Below, piece by piece: positions 33,221-44,674 of a DNA stretch of 64,000 nt (its first letter is position 1; each line of letters opens with the position of its first letter). The DNA lies in NCBI GenBank assembly GCA_025769875.1, contig JAGFNK010000223.1, positions 1 to 64,000 on the forward strand, read 5' to 3'. A program made the position numbers and the translations under genes. Below the pieces are notes generated by a model. The model worked only from the letters and a program-made list of their open reading frames with translations, ran no database searches and had not been told where the DNA came from. The DNA comes from Russula earlei (taxonomy: Eukaryota; Basidiomycota; Agaricomycetes; Russulales; Russulaceae).

Positions 33221-35110
33221 TTATGGACGAAGGCTCTCGTTCATCTTCGCCAGATGCACCTCCACAAGATCTCTGGCTAAGCATCCTTGATTCTGTCTCA
33301 TCGTCACGTTCGATACCCGCCAAAAATGTCCTTGTGCTTGGCCAGCCTTCAACCGGCAAGAGCACGCTTGTTTCTGCCCTCCTCCAAAAACCAGCTGTCG
33401 ACAGTAACAATGACGAGCCACGTGTTGATTTTGCATTAGGGTATGACTGGGCTGATATACGTGACGAAGGAGAGGAAGGTCTGTCCTTCGATGGCATGTG
33501 TATCGTACTCTTACAACGCAAGTCCACACGCAGACATCCTTACCCGGTTATCCGTATACACCGTCCCATCATCCGCTCCTTCATATACTGCACTTGTATC
33601 ACACTTCTTGAGCCCACTGTCCGCTCTCACTCACACTGCCGTCGTAATCGTGTTGGACTGGACACGGCCATGGACCTTTCTTGAGGAACTACACACCTGG
33701 CTCACCTGGATTGAGCGCTGGGTCCAGGCGGACGGAGCGCATGAGCTTCAAGTCCTCCGTGAGGAACACCGCGAGCGCTGTGCGTCCATCCCTTTGTCTC
33801 TTCCCTTCCAGCATTGATCGCTCCCTCATGCAGGGCAGGCTCACCTCCAGCACTATTCGGAGCCTTCCATCGAGCCCCTCCCTACGACGTCCAGTGCATT
33901 CCAGGGCACCATCCTCCCGCTAGGTCCAGGCACATTCACTCACAATGTAGCAGGCGTGCCCATCATCGTCGTGTGCACCAAAGCAGATTTGATTGATGAT
34001 AACAGCGATCTTGTCGGCGTTGGCGCATCCGGGATGGGGGGTATAGTCAAGGGAAAAGGGGACGAATGGGAGGAGCGCACAGACGGGGTCATGCAGATAC
34101 TGCGCACCGTTTGCCTCAAGTGTGCGCCTTCTGATATTCGTCTTCCTGATTGCTTTTCATGTGTCTGACCACTTACAGATGGCGCGGCCCTCTTCTATAC
34201 AACGCCTGGGCCGACGACACTCAATATCTTGCGCCAGTACACACTGCACGTCCTCTTTGTTCCTCCCGCCCCCGCTCCTGATGGTGCGCTCGATGGGGTG
34301 GCCGCACCAGCACGCAACCCATTTCCGTTCTTGCACAAGCCAAATACACTCGACCGCGACCGCATCGTCGTACCCGCGGGATGGGACAGTTGGGGCAAAA
34401 TTGCGGTACTACGCGACGGCTTTGACGCGAAAGCGTGGGGCGAAGCATGGGAGTACGACCTCTCTTCCGAATCTGGTGCGAGCGGAAGGAGCGAAGGGGG
34501 GGCACGGAAACAGTACGCCGTCCTCGTGCCGGACCAAGGCCTCAAGGCATGTGCTGTTCCTTACGACTTTTCCGTTTTGTGGAGCTGAGGTTGGCTACAA
34601 TAGCCAACACCGCTCCCACAGTTTAATAATCCCACCCCGGAACAAGCGTTTCTCGCGAAGAACTACGACGAGAACACTCGCCGTGCTGATCGCGATCCGC
34701 GGGGCATGTTCCGCAGTCCCGTGGACACTTCCGCACCGCCCACGGCGGGTCTTGTTGGGCCACTAGGTTCTACATCCTTTTCGCTGCCGACCGTTGAGCG
34801 CGCGCTGGCCGAGATGGAAGGAGGCAGCACAGGAACAACACTCGGCGTGGGGATGGGCTTCAGTAAGCGCGCAGGTGCACCGACGTCGCCGATCATCGGA
34901 AGTGCACCGAGTCCAACTGGTCAGACACAACACGAGGTGTTGCAGAATTTCTTCAAGAGCTTGTTGAATACGAAGGATCGTGGGGCGGGTCCGAGTAGCT
35001 CTGCGGTGAGCCCCGGCGCCACAGCTGGGAAGGCACCCCCGACAGGGCCGAGGACATCAGGTGGTGGGGGTGGGCAGGCTGATGTAGGGAGCGGTGCGGA
35101 CGATGGATAG
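33221..35110 (+). CDS. DYNC1LI: cytoplasmic dynein 1 light intermediate chain
   Basis: The DLIC subunit links the dynein heavy chain to cargo adaptors. A P-loop (GQPSTGKST) lies at residues 40-48 of a Ras-like fold. Exons join in frame at 33478|33534 (GEED|ILTRLS), near 33780 (RERW|QAHLQHYSE), at about 34120 (CLKY|GAALFYTTP) and at 34546|34622 (DQGLK|FNNPTPEQAF). The G4-like motif is VVCTKADL. The C-terminal disordered region contains EVLQNFFKSLLNT, matching the short helix that in animal LICs binds activating adaptors such as Hook and BICD. The last intron (34547-34621) starts GCATGT, a GC-AG intron. The next gene starts 94 bp downstream on the same strand. Confidence 0.9.
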
Positions 35111-35204
35111 CTTGCCAGTGGTTCGTTGTATATTACAAGCATTAATATATGTGGTGTTTGGTGGTAGACGGCAAATTCCGGTTCGCGGTTCGTCTCTACT
35201 ACTA

Positions 35205-36454
35205 ATGATTAAGAAACGCACTAGACCCCAAGCCCGTGTTCGCGATCCCTCCTCGGATCCCTCAGACTCTGCACCTACAGAATCACAGCAAGACAAGTCA
35301 GCGCAGAACCAAGACGAGGGCGATCTCCCGTATGTTTGCCTTTCCCAAACCAGCCATTTCGTCTAATGGGCACCCGAGGGCTACAGTGTCTTTGAACTCC
35401 TCGAGCTTCGCAAGTTTCGCCGTGCGCGACAAGGAATTGATGCATCAAGACTGACCAAGGGAGACGGAAAGAAGAAGCGCCGCCGCAAGCCTGATGACAG
35501 TGAAGACATGTCCCAGGGAGGGCTACGGCCTGGCGCCCAGATTTCTGACGAATCCGACTCCGAGTACGCCTGTTTTGCTGCCTTCTTGGTGCATCTATTC
35601 ACACCCTTCGCTCAAAATTGTGAAGCGAGCCGGGGGACAAAGCGACAAAGACGCGTCGTGCAGTGCGTGCCAACAACTTTACACAGCAGACCAACGCCCT
35701 CGACGTTGACAAGCATATGTATGCCCTCCTCCTTCTTTCCCTTTCTGAGAACTGAGATCCAGTATAGGATGACGTACATCGAAGAAAATATGAAACTCCG
35801 TCGCGGTTACGCCCAGCAATCTGCGAGCACGAGCGCGGGGATAGGGTCGGAGACGGGCTCCACTAGCGCGGCGGCGGGCGCGAGTGCGGGGGCGCAACCT
35901 GTCGGAAATGCGCCAGACGACATCTTTGATAACCTTGATCCAAAATACAAGGTTGAGCGCAAGCTCGGCGAGGAGGGCAGTGTCACCAACTCGCTCTCGA
36001 TGCTCACCGCCATACCCGAGGTCGACCTCGGCATGGAGTGCGTCTCAACCACCCTCCGATCTCCTAGCTTGCTTCCGAACTTCGCCTGACCCCTCTTTCT
36101 CTTTTTATATTAGCACGCGACTGAGAAACATCGAGGAAACGGAGAAGGCTAAGCTCACGCTGTCGCAGGGCCGCTCACGCGACCGCAAAACACGCAACGA
36201 CGAAGCCCACCTCGCCGCCACGCGTTGTGCTGTTTACATAAATCTCTTGTCCTTGCTCGCTGAAAACTCCTCTTTTGTGTATAGTCTACCGCCCGGCACT
36301 GCGCGCCAAATCCGATGCAGATATCATCCGCGATGCTAGGCGCGAAGCCCTCGGGCTCCCGCCGGCACCTGAAGAGGAAGATCGTCAGCGCGGGCCGCGG
36401 ATGGCAACAGACGAGCAGGTGATGGAGCGATTCAAGAAGCGCATGCGCAAGTAA
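35205..36454 (+). CDS. TLS1: TLS1/C9orf78 (HCA59) family protein, spliceosome-associated
   Basis: Members associate with the U5 snRNP (Brr2/Prp8); fission yeast Tls1 affects splicing of telomere-factor transcripts. MIKKRTRPQARVRD starts the protein. Further exons carry ELLELRKFRRARQGIDASRL, KGDGKKKRRRK, a middle block with MTYIEENMKLRRGYAQ, LTAIPEVDLGM and LRNIEETEKAKL, the conserved pair of this family. The C-terminal exon has KSDADIIRDARREALGLPPA and ends RFKKRMRK with stop at 36452-36454. Start chosen at the ATG preceding the basic N-terminus. Introns of about 50-70 nt fall at each change of frame. Confidence 0.88.
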
Positions 36455-36862
36455 GCTCCACGGAAGTCTCTCTGTGCATCCTTCCTTTCTGTCCTCATTC
36501 CTTGTCTCACTGTTTGCAACCTTTTGTCCTTCTACGGCGAATCCCGCTATCTACTTGTCTTCAATTCCTTGTTCAGACCCTCAGTGATAGACCATGTGCA
36601 CTGTCTAAAAATCACCGTGCAACTCATGGTCTGGTAGGCTCTACCAAACGTTGATGCTGTTCAATGTTATGGTTTTCATTTTTTATCTCACTAACGTTTC
36701 CACACAATCAACCAAGTGTATAACAAATGTCCGGAAAGGAGCGGTATATTAAAACGGAAGTAGCCGGCAGAACGGAACAAAATCAGAATTCACAACAAAA
36801 TTTAGTGCGCTCTGATAGCCCATAACCAAAGAAAGATCAGGCGAAATGTCCAATGGTGCGCC
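36455..36862. other. intergenic, no gene seen
   Basis: AT-richer 3' flank between the converging TLS1 and sedolisin genes. No motif-bearing frame. Confidence 0.55.
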
Positions 36863-39553
36863 TCAACCCCTGAAATCCAATATGATCTGTCGTGGCAGGT
36901 ACATGCCCCTGTTTTCTTCCTTTTCTACAATATTTTGAGCGAGATGCTCGCAGAGAGACTCAGGCTGAGGATGTTCCCGAGAAGATCCACCCAACAACGT
37001 CGGCGCTGGGGGCGTCCAGGAACTCAGAATATTCTTCAACTTGCTGAAATCGGGCGTCCCAAGGCCCGTTACAGGGTCCCAACCCTTTGATGCCTATGCC
37101 ACCCACAAAATTACTCCAAATTGCGAGAAAGAAATGGATGAGCAACGCACGTTGAAACCTGGCGTGCCACAACCAGGATTATTCCCCGCAGTCACGTCAT
37201 TCAGTCCTGCGGCACCAATCGAATAGAGCATGGGGTTGAGGAAGCCCAGCGGTGGCTTGCACGCGGCGATAGATGCGTCATTTAGGAGCGCAATGATAGC
37301 AGCGAAGGTTGGCGTCGAAGCAGAAGTGCCGCTGACCAACATGCCCTGACCCTGGAACCACATGAGGAAGTGTCTTGATTGAGCCGAGACGTCTGGGTAT
37401 GCCTACGAAGGACACCGAAACACGTGTTAATGCCCTGATAGCAACAATTAAGATATGAGGTAGACATACGCGGCCGAGACTATGTGTAGGCAGGCAGGAG
37501 CCAAATCCTGGTAATAAGTCGAAAGAGAGAATGGATAAAAGAAAACACGTACGGGTTGAAAAGGCCTTGGTATTGGCCGGTGGGAAGGCTATTGAGGTAC
37601 GTTTGGACAGCCAGGTTCTGATAGGATGGACGCCCAAACTTAGATCCTTCGCATCAATAGTCAGGCCTAGCCAGATACAATTTGAACTTACGTAGTTGCT
37701 AAAACCACCACCCGAGAAATGCGCCGCAACTTCTGGGATTCCTGAAGTCCCTCCTACCGCGGTAATACTGTCCACGGGGGTGTACATAGTTGATAAGAAC
37801 TATGAAAGAACGTGAAAGGAGGCGAAAATAACGCACTAGGGACAGCTCGCGGGAAACTCGGGTATGAATCGGGTCTGGTTCTTGCCATCATTCGAGATGC
37901 ACTGCTGTGTTGTGGGGTCCGGGTCGCCGTCGCCTACACCGCCATCACCTGATGAGAAGATGACTGACACACCGCGAGATCCTGCGTACAGAAGACTTGA
38001 GTACGATGATGACTGTGACAAGCACGACCCACCAAGGAGCGCGAATTCCCTGCAGACACGGATTGCGTAGTCTTTGGGCACTAGAAGAAACGAGGTACAA
38101 CGGGCGATACGTCAGCTCCAGTCATGTACAATGAACGATGCGTTGAATGCTAGATCGCGTTATAAGGAAGGAAGTCGTTCTCACCTGTCTGTTCGTCATC
38201 GCCGTAGCTTGTTGAGATGGTTTGGGGAACACTATCAGCACGCATCCCCAACACAAATTGCAGCCACTGAAAGGACATCCGAATGCGAACATAAGTACAT
38301 CCCCAAAGCGAAAAGGGGCACACTACACACGTCATCGTAAGGCTCGTTCGTGTCACTCGGCGTCAGAGCATCGGGAACGAAGGGTGGGCTACCCCCGGTC
38401 GAGAAAAATGTTCCTGGAGTTGGAAACGCGATTCCAAAGCCAAATTGTGTATCCAAGTTAGCCTCTATACCAGCATTTTCTGGGGTCTGGTCATTCTGCC
38501 CGTCTGCCATGCAAGTCAGGTCGTCCTACTAAGTCTAAAGCAAGAAGCCGTCTACGGTCCACGCACCATTGACCAAAACCGTTTTAAATGTTGAGTTGAC
38601 CGCCTCCGGACGTTCAGCCGCATAGAACGACTGCAGATCTGCCATGTTTGCAAACTGGCCGAGGTACCCAGTGATCCCGATCCCGTTCTCAGCCGTCGCG
38701 GCCGGCTGATACCCTGCTACATTATACATCTCCAGCAGACAAGAGACAGTAATCATTTCAGAGCAGTTCGTGCCGAAATTCGGGTCCGTGAATATGGGAG
38801 AGGATCCATTAACAGGAGTTGCGGATGGGGATGGACTGCCTAGGGATACTGTGATATTGACTTTGAGGACGTCGAGGGGTTCCAGGAGGAAGCTCGTGCT
38901 CATCGCCTTGGGACGACCAAAGTATGTTGTGGGCTGTATAAGCTCTATGTGCGCGTGCAGGTCTTCCGGAAGGCTGTATTGCGTCGTGCGGACGAGAACA
39001 TCCTTGTTGTCATCGTCTTTGTAATGCTTCCAAAGATGGAACTCCTGTGCAATGCGAGGATTCCACAGTGTGAGAAGGCGAGGAGTGGGATTGCCCAAGA
39101 ACTCACCGTATCCAGCATCTCCTCCGCTAGAGCGACAGGCACGCGAATCGTAACCCAATCACCAGCCCTTGAACGTTGAACTGCCTCCCCTCCTATGTCA
39201 TATTTGGCCAGCCACGCATCAACAGCTCCCACGTTCCGCCGATCTGGCCGGACAAGCTCCTCGACTTGCTCCTTCATAAGATGTTGTCCATACCGTGCAT
39301 GAGATGGATCGCTGATCTCATACAGCTGGCGCTCAAGTTCGGAGAAACGCGCCTGGGGTAGAGCAATGCGAAGCAAGATGACCTGGGTGGGCGGCGCACG
39401 GCCGAGGTCTAACCAATTCGATGGCGGAGGGACGGAATCCTTTAGTCTTGGAGTACCCGCGTTCGAGGAGTGGTTTGGCGCGGCGAAGGATAGTTGAAGT
39501 TTGCCTAGGAACAATGCAAGGGAAAATGTTAAGAAAGGAAAGAGTGGACGCAT
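36863..39553 (-). CDS. sedolisin (S53) tripeptidyl-peptidase, secreted
   Basis: An acid serine-carboxyl protease. ATG 39553 opens a signal peptide ([20 protein letters not shown], cleaved near FAAPNH). The pro-domain has [33 protein letters not shown] and [18 protein letters not shown]. In the catalytic domain, the Glu and Asp lie in [14 protein letters not shown], the oxyanion Asp in [14 protein letters not shown], and the nucleophile Ser in [14 protein letters not shown]. The Ca-site neighbourhood [16 protein letters not shown] lies near the end. About ten introns are needed and most joins are approximate. The frame continues about 45 residues past the usual C-terminus to a stop at 36863-36865, so the true end may be earlier through a missed intron. 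A broken paralogue follows upstream. Confidence 0.87.
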
Positions 39554-40183
39554 CGTTACTGATGACAAGAGGGCGTGGAAGGGAGAGAAGGAGATCGGAG
39601 AATAGAACAAGAAATGAGTCCAAGGGCGACCATTAGCGCCTTTAATTAGGTACTGCCAGGTACCGTACTAAGCGTGGGATCAAGGGGCTGATTTATCGAA
39701 AGAGTGTCGTAGTTCTTCGTGTCTGTCAGAGAAAATGAAAAACGAGGTGATTGAGTGGAAATGTCGCACCAACCATGTTTTCTGCCTGAGATTCATTCAG
39801 GGTAACACCCGACCGGAGGGAGGGAAGATGTGGTTGATTGTCACGATCAAAAAAGATTGTCTCGCTTACCGGTATGATTGACAGATTGACACGGTTATGT
39901 GAAGCCGTCGATGTGGTCTGTGAGAGTGACGCGGTAATGTGCGGTAAAAGCGGGGGCTCAACGGTCAGCAGTGACGTCGGTCCGACATTCAGCGCGTGCG
40001 GGAACGCCAGCGATCCTTCCTCGATGCTTGCCTGCGCATGCGAGGTTGGTCCATCATTTCAATCGGCCAAACCAGAATACAAGTGGTATAGTTATCCAAC
40101 GTCACCGGCAAAACGTTGATTACGAGATGGACATGTTTTTTTATTTCAACTTCTCGAAATCCCGAGACCCGTCACGGGGTCCA
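39554..40183. other. intergenic between sedolisin genes; no gene seen
   Basis: Frames here carry no conserved motifs. It would hold the promoter of the intact sedolisin (start at 39553). Confidence 0.5.
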
Positions 40184-41074
40184 TCACAGTCGCCTAACGC
40201 CACGCAAACACGGAGCACTCACTTTGAAACCTGGGGTCACACACCCCGGCGCGTTTCCAGCTGTGATATCATGGAATCCTTTCCCGATCAACGCGTAAAT
40301 CAACGGGTTGAGGAGCCCCGGAGAGCGCTTTACTGCGGTGATGCGTGCATGGTCGAGCAATGCAATGAAACCAGCGAATGAAGGCGATGCCACCGAAGTA
40401 CCTTGGGCTCCCCGTGAAAAAGACGGAAGATTTGTTCAGCAGACATAGAAGAGGAAGAGCGGGGGAGAAACCGAATGTTGGCTGGATGAGCTCGACGTGT
40501 CGGTCAAGGTGGGCTGGTGAGTTATATTCGGTCGTGCGCACGAGGTCCTTGCCATGTTTCCACGGGTGGAACTCCGACAAACGTGTGGGTATTCACCTCA
40601 ACTATCCGAATCAAGCAGCGATGAGAATGACATGACGTGCTAAGCAAATTTTCCACCTGCGCGACAGGCAAATGCACAGTGACCCAATCGCCCGCAGTCA
40701 AGGGGAGACATGCCTCCTGAATGTCATGGCTACAAAGCAGCCACTCGTATTCCACATCCACACTGCTCGGAAGAGGTGCGACAAGCTCCTTGACCTCTTC
40801 CTTTGACAGATGTTCGTCATAGCGAGCGTGGGGTAGGTCTCTGATCTCTGCGAGGTGCCGCTCCAGCTCAGGGAAGCGTGGTTGAGGCAGAGCAATGCGT
40901 AGCTGAATAATGTGCGTGGTGGGGGACGCGGCCGATGTGGATCCAGTCCCGGGGCAGTGCAATGCTTCCAAGGTGTTTGAGGTTACTGGAGGCAGCTCGA
41001 GCAACGCAGAAGGAACAAAAACAGCTAACGTGTGGTAGAAGATCGATACGAAGATCTCCCAGATTCGGAATCAA
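40184..41074 (-). pseudogene. sedolisin pseudogene lacking the catalytic core
   Basis: Minus strand. The pro-domain is recognisable: IIQLRIALPQPRFPELERHL, ARYDEHLSKEEVKELVAPL, AGDWVTVHLPVAQVENLL and DLVRTTEYNSPAHLDRHVEL. The sequence then jumps directly to the region around the nucleophile, GTSVASPSFAGFIALLDHAR and LLNPLIYALIGKGFHDITAG. Roughly 300 residues are absent, including the Glu/Asp pair and the oxyanion Asp. Frames also shift between pieces. It is a paralogue of the adjacent intact sedolisin, probably from tandem duplication followed by an internal deletion. Confidence 0.85.
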
Positions 41075-41130
41075 CCGGCTAGTTTCGCGCTCCGCAATCC
41101 GAAGTTTTGACTTACGACGTCACCAATGAG

Positions 41131-43245
41131 TAAGAGCGATCAAGACACGCACACTTTTTGGAAATGCGATTTCTTATTCCTCTCTCTGTACGTAAACAAG
41201 TCGAGATGCAAGAGGCTTCCATCATCGTTTCCACCAACTTTATAAGAGAAGTGATGTGGAACACGTTTCGCTGCGCAACGCAAGGGATCATGCAATCATT
41301 AATCATGGACACGGGTGGATTAGTGTTCCCACAAGAAGCATACGAAGTAGCGCGCGCAGCATACCGCGAAAAGCCGGACGCACCTCCGCCTCCGGGAGTA
41401 TTAAAAATGGAGAATTCTATAATCTAGCCACCATTACCACAGCGTAAGATACAACGGAAACCGAGACAGTCGCGTGATATCAAGGCTCCCCAATACCGCT
41501 GAACTTGTACGCGATCGTCTCTCTGACCCATCTCGACTTGCACAACATCCACAGCATCCAATCCCGTACAGTGAAGATGTGAATCGGCGACCACGAAAAC
41601 ATGTCTCGGACACCAGGCGCCATTCCCACCGCGCCTGCCATAACCTTGGCGACCCCAATCACATTGACGGCGCGCTCGCGGCGCAAGGCCATATGCGCAG
41701 CGCACCCTCTCGTCTGTCTCGGGAGATGTGCCAGCCGTGAGCGCGGCAGCGATGATAGGGCCAAGAGAGACGCCGTCGCGAAGGCCGAGGTTCATGCCTT
41801 GGCCACCAGCAGGTGGGTGGATGTGAGCCGCATCACCAATGAGGCACACCCTCGCGCCAGTGGATCCCGCTCCATTGCTGCTGCCGCCGCCAAAATAGGT
41901 GAAAAACGTGTCCGCGACGGCGTACTTTCGTGCGGAAGCGCGTGGACCAGACAACGTCGGTCACCTTGATTGCGTGAGGGTTCTTGTTCTTGTCGCAGGA
42001 GAGCGAATGCGGCCCGTACTTCTCGATCAGCGCCTGGCAGTACTCTACTGACGATTTAGATGGAGGTGCGCCGTCGGTGAGAGGTACTCCGCAGGCCAGT
42101 CGATAGATTTGCTTTCCGTTGGCGTCCTTGGAGCCTGCAGTGGGATGCTGCAGATGCGCCAAGATGAAGAAACTCTCCAAGCTGAGCACAGCGTAGAGCT
42201 TGTCTGTGATGTGGGGAGTTCCATCGAATGTGATGTCGGCGATGACCATCTGAGCTAGAGTGTTCATGGCCTCTGGCTTGCCAGGAGTGGTGCCGGGGTC
42301 CGCAAATGCTACGCCCGACAATTGGCGCACCTAACAAAATAATCACAGTTAGCATCGGATTTAGTGATGCTCGACGGTATGAGAGCACATACCATAGATT
42401 GGGAGCCATCAGCACCGATGACGTATTGAGCCGTGATAGACTGGCCATTCTCGAACAAAACGTCCACGGCACGGGCGTCTTGATGATTTTCGCGCATGTC
42501 CACGGCTTTGTAGGGACGATATATGGGGACACCGACGTCCTTCAACTTTTGACTGAGAACGTCTTCGGTGATACGCTGAGGGAGAAGAACGAAGTACGGG
42601 TGGCTTGTTTTTCCAAGTAGGCCGTCGGTGAAGTCAACGCCCATCAAAAGGTTGTCGGAGCGGTCGTAGTAGTTCATTGAGGCACCCTTGATTCCGCGTG
42701 CGACCAAAGAATCAGCGCAGCCGAGAGAATCCAGCGCCTAGGACCGAGTTAGAAAGACGAAAGGATTGCGTCCAGGGACCCAAAGCCTCACCTCCAAAGT
42801 TGCGGCATGGATAACTATCGCACGAGATGCGTTACTGACGCCAAGAGCTTGTTCGTCTGCATCGACGATGACTACATCCTTGACGCCAGAATCCCAAAGG
42901 GAGATGGCGCATGCCATGCCGGCAGGCCCTGCTCCGACAACGAGGACTCTTGTGCTCGACGGTAAGGACATTTGGATGAAAAAAAACGCGTGTAAATGAG
43001 GAGTGAACAAGGGCTGAGAGAAGGGGGGGGGGGGGGGGTTTAAATACATCGACGCAGAGCAGAGAAGAGGCTGGTCATGGTCGCCATTGAGGTAAGTCAC
43101 AGAGTCTTGGATAAGTCGTCGGAAAAGGAAAGCAAGAGGTCAGAGGCGAAGTCTGGAAGCACTAGACAGTGTGTTATAGTTCGACGTTGAGGTGGATGAG
43201 TCCGACTGCGCCGGAAAGTCTGTTGGATCGCCATGGGAAGAACGG
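41131..43245 (+). repeat. left arm of inverted duplication IR2
   Basis: Reverse complement of about 44405-46511. The arms are nearly identical across the coding region and 3' flank, and diverge progressively toward the spacer beyond the start codons. They contain oppositely oriented copies of the same FAD monooxygenase gene, head to head. Confidence 0.93.
41480..42971 (-). pseudogene. FAD-dependent monooxygenase, frameshifted copy
   Basis: Same gene as the copy at 44675-46164, read on the minus strand from ATG 42971. Introns and exons align one-to-one. Two single-base insertions break the last exon. One lies near 41932, where the intact copy's CACGAAGTACG reads CACGAAAGTACG here. The other lies near 41700, where GTGCGCGCGC reads GTGCGCTGCGC. 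Together they shift the frame across the FAD-binding GD motif and the C-terminus. Otherwise the copies differ little, so inactivation is recent. Sequencing error is less likely, since one is not in a homopolymer longer than three bases, but read-level confirmation is wanted. Confidence 0.85.
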
Positions 43246-44404
43246 GTAAACTTGGAGTCCTCCTGTAACGCGATGAGTTCGGTGTCCTCGCGGTCGATCA
43301 CTTCAATGATCTCGCTCAATCCGTTCTCGACAGCTACAGAAGACAATTACCAGCATGCAGTAACCTCTATTAACATACATAGTCCACGAATATTTTCTAC
43401 AAGCTTGTGTGGTGTGGAAGCAAAAATAAAAAGCAATTTGTCACACCCCTCGACCAATGCCGTGTCGGAGTTCCTAGTTCACACGTCGTCGCGTGTCGCG
43501 CGTCACGACCCCCGTGGCACCGTGACGTAGCGATTAGCGATAGATGATGACATCTTCAGCTATCACACGTGGTAGAGAATTAATATTAATATATAGTGTA
43601 AATCTTTGGCCTGGGTGTTGCGCCTCCTGGGAGACGGGCCACAACGTTCTCACGAGATGAATGTCCGCTGCTGACCTTGATAAGGATGAGAGCACATCAT
43701 CGATGATTCGATGGCGAGATCTTCCACTGGCAATCACAGTCATCATTCACTTCACATCATCGATCAGGCCCCCTGATACTTACCACCAACTCCACCATTT
43801 CCAATCCTGATCTCCGAGACTGCAGCGTGCAGCCTCAAGGATCCGTTACCTAAAATTTCTTACTTTCTAACAGCACGTCAATAAATCTGTCGTGTTTTGA
43901 TTCACTGTAAGCCTACATGAATGAACCCAGGCAGAGCGTATCACTGGGAGGCAAGGGGTCTCAAGTCTGAACCTGGGCCTGTGACATTATGTGTCTGCGC
44001 GAAAGAAGCTACCACGAGTACTGTGGGCAATGACTCAACAAGGGCACCAACCACTTTAGTAATCTTGGGCAGCAAGGAGAGAAGTTTTTCCGAGTCAGTC
44101 CGTGCTCTCAGGATGAAAGTCGAGATTCCCTGCATTGGTGATCCGGAAGCAGAGAAAAAGACCGGTTCGGCTAGTATGGAGCCAGCGTGGCGGTATCGGT
44201 TCGCCAATTGACAGCCGACGGTTGGATGGGGTTGGTGATATGGCGGTGGCGGTACTCAGTTTGACGGTTGACACCGAACACCGGTTCTTACCAGATCTTA
44301 CCTCTGGAACATGGCCCTCTAGGATATCTTCTACATTTTCGGTCCCGAACACTGGACTCTCGTGATGTGTCTATGGTTTCTCTCTCCTGAGACCACGGAC
44401 TCTC
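43246..44404. other. IR2 spacer; no recognised gene
   Basis: About 1.16 kb between the head-to-head copies. Frames on both strands around 43921-44211 lack recognised motifs. It would contain the outer promoter sequence of both copies. Confidence 0.5.
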
Positions 44405-44600
44405 ATCCGTTCCTTGGCGACCTCAATAGACTTTCCGGCGCCGTCGGACTCATCCACCTCAAAGTCAAACTAAAACGTTGTCTCTAATGCTTCCAGACTG
44501 CGCCTCTGACCTCTTGTTTCCTCTTTTCCGACGACTTATCCAAGACTCTGTGACTTACCTCAATGGCGACCATGACCAGCCTCTTCTCTGCTCTGCGTCG

Positions 44601-44626
44601 ATGTATTTAAACCCCCCCCCCCCTTC
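44601..44626 (+). promoter_or_regulatory. TATA-like box followed by a poly-C run
   Basis: GTATTTAAA is followed directly by a C run of about a dozen bases and then CT-rich leader, about 65 bp before the ATG at 44675. The other arm has the same arrangement with a somewhat longer run on its plus strand (G tract near 43025-43038). Position fits a core promoter for this gene. Confidence 0.6.
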
Positions 44627-44674
44627 TCTCAGCCCTTGTTCACTCCTCATTTACACGCGTTTTTTTTCATCCAA

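Noticed and set aside
41424..41954. Separate 176-residue protein in the left IR2 arm
   Set aside because: It is the frameshifted 3' part of the FAD monooxygenase copy, not an independent gene.
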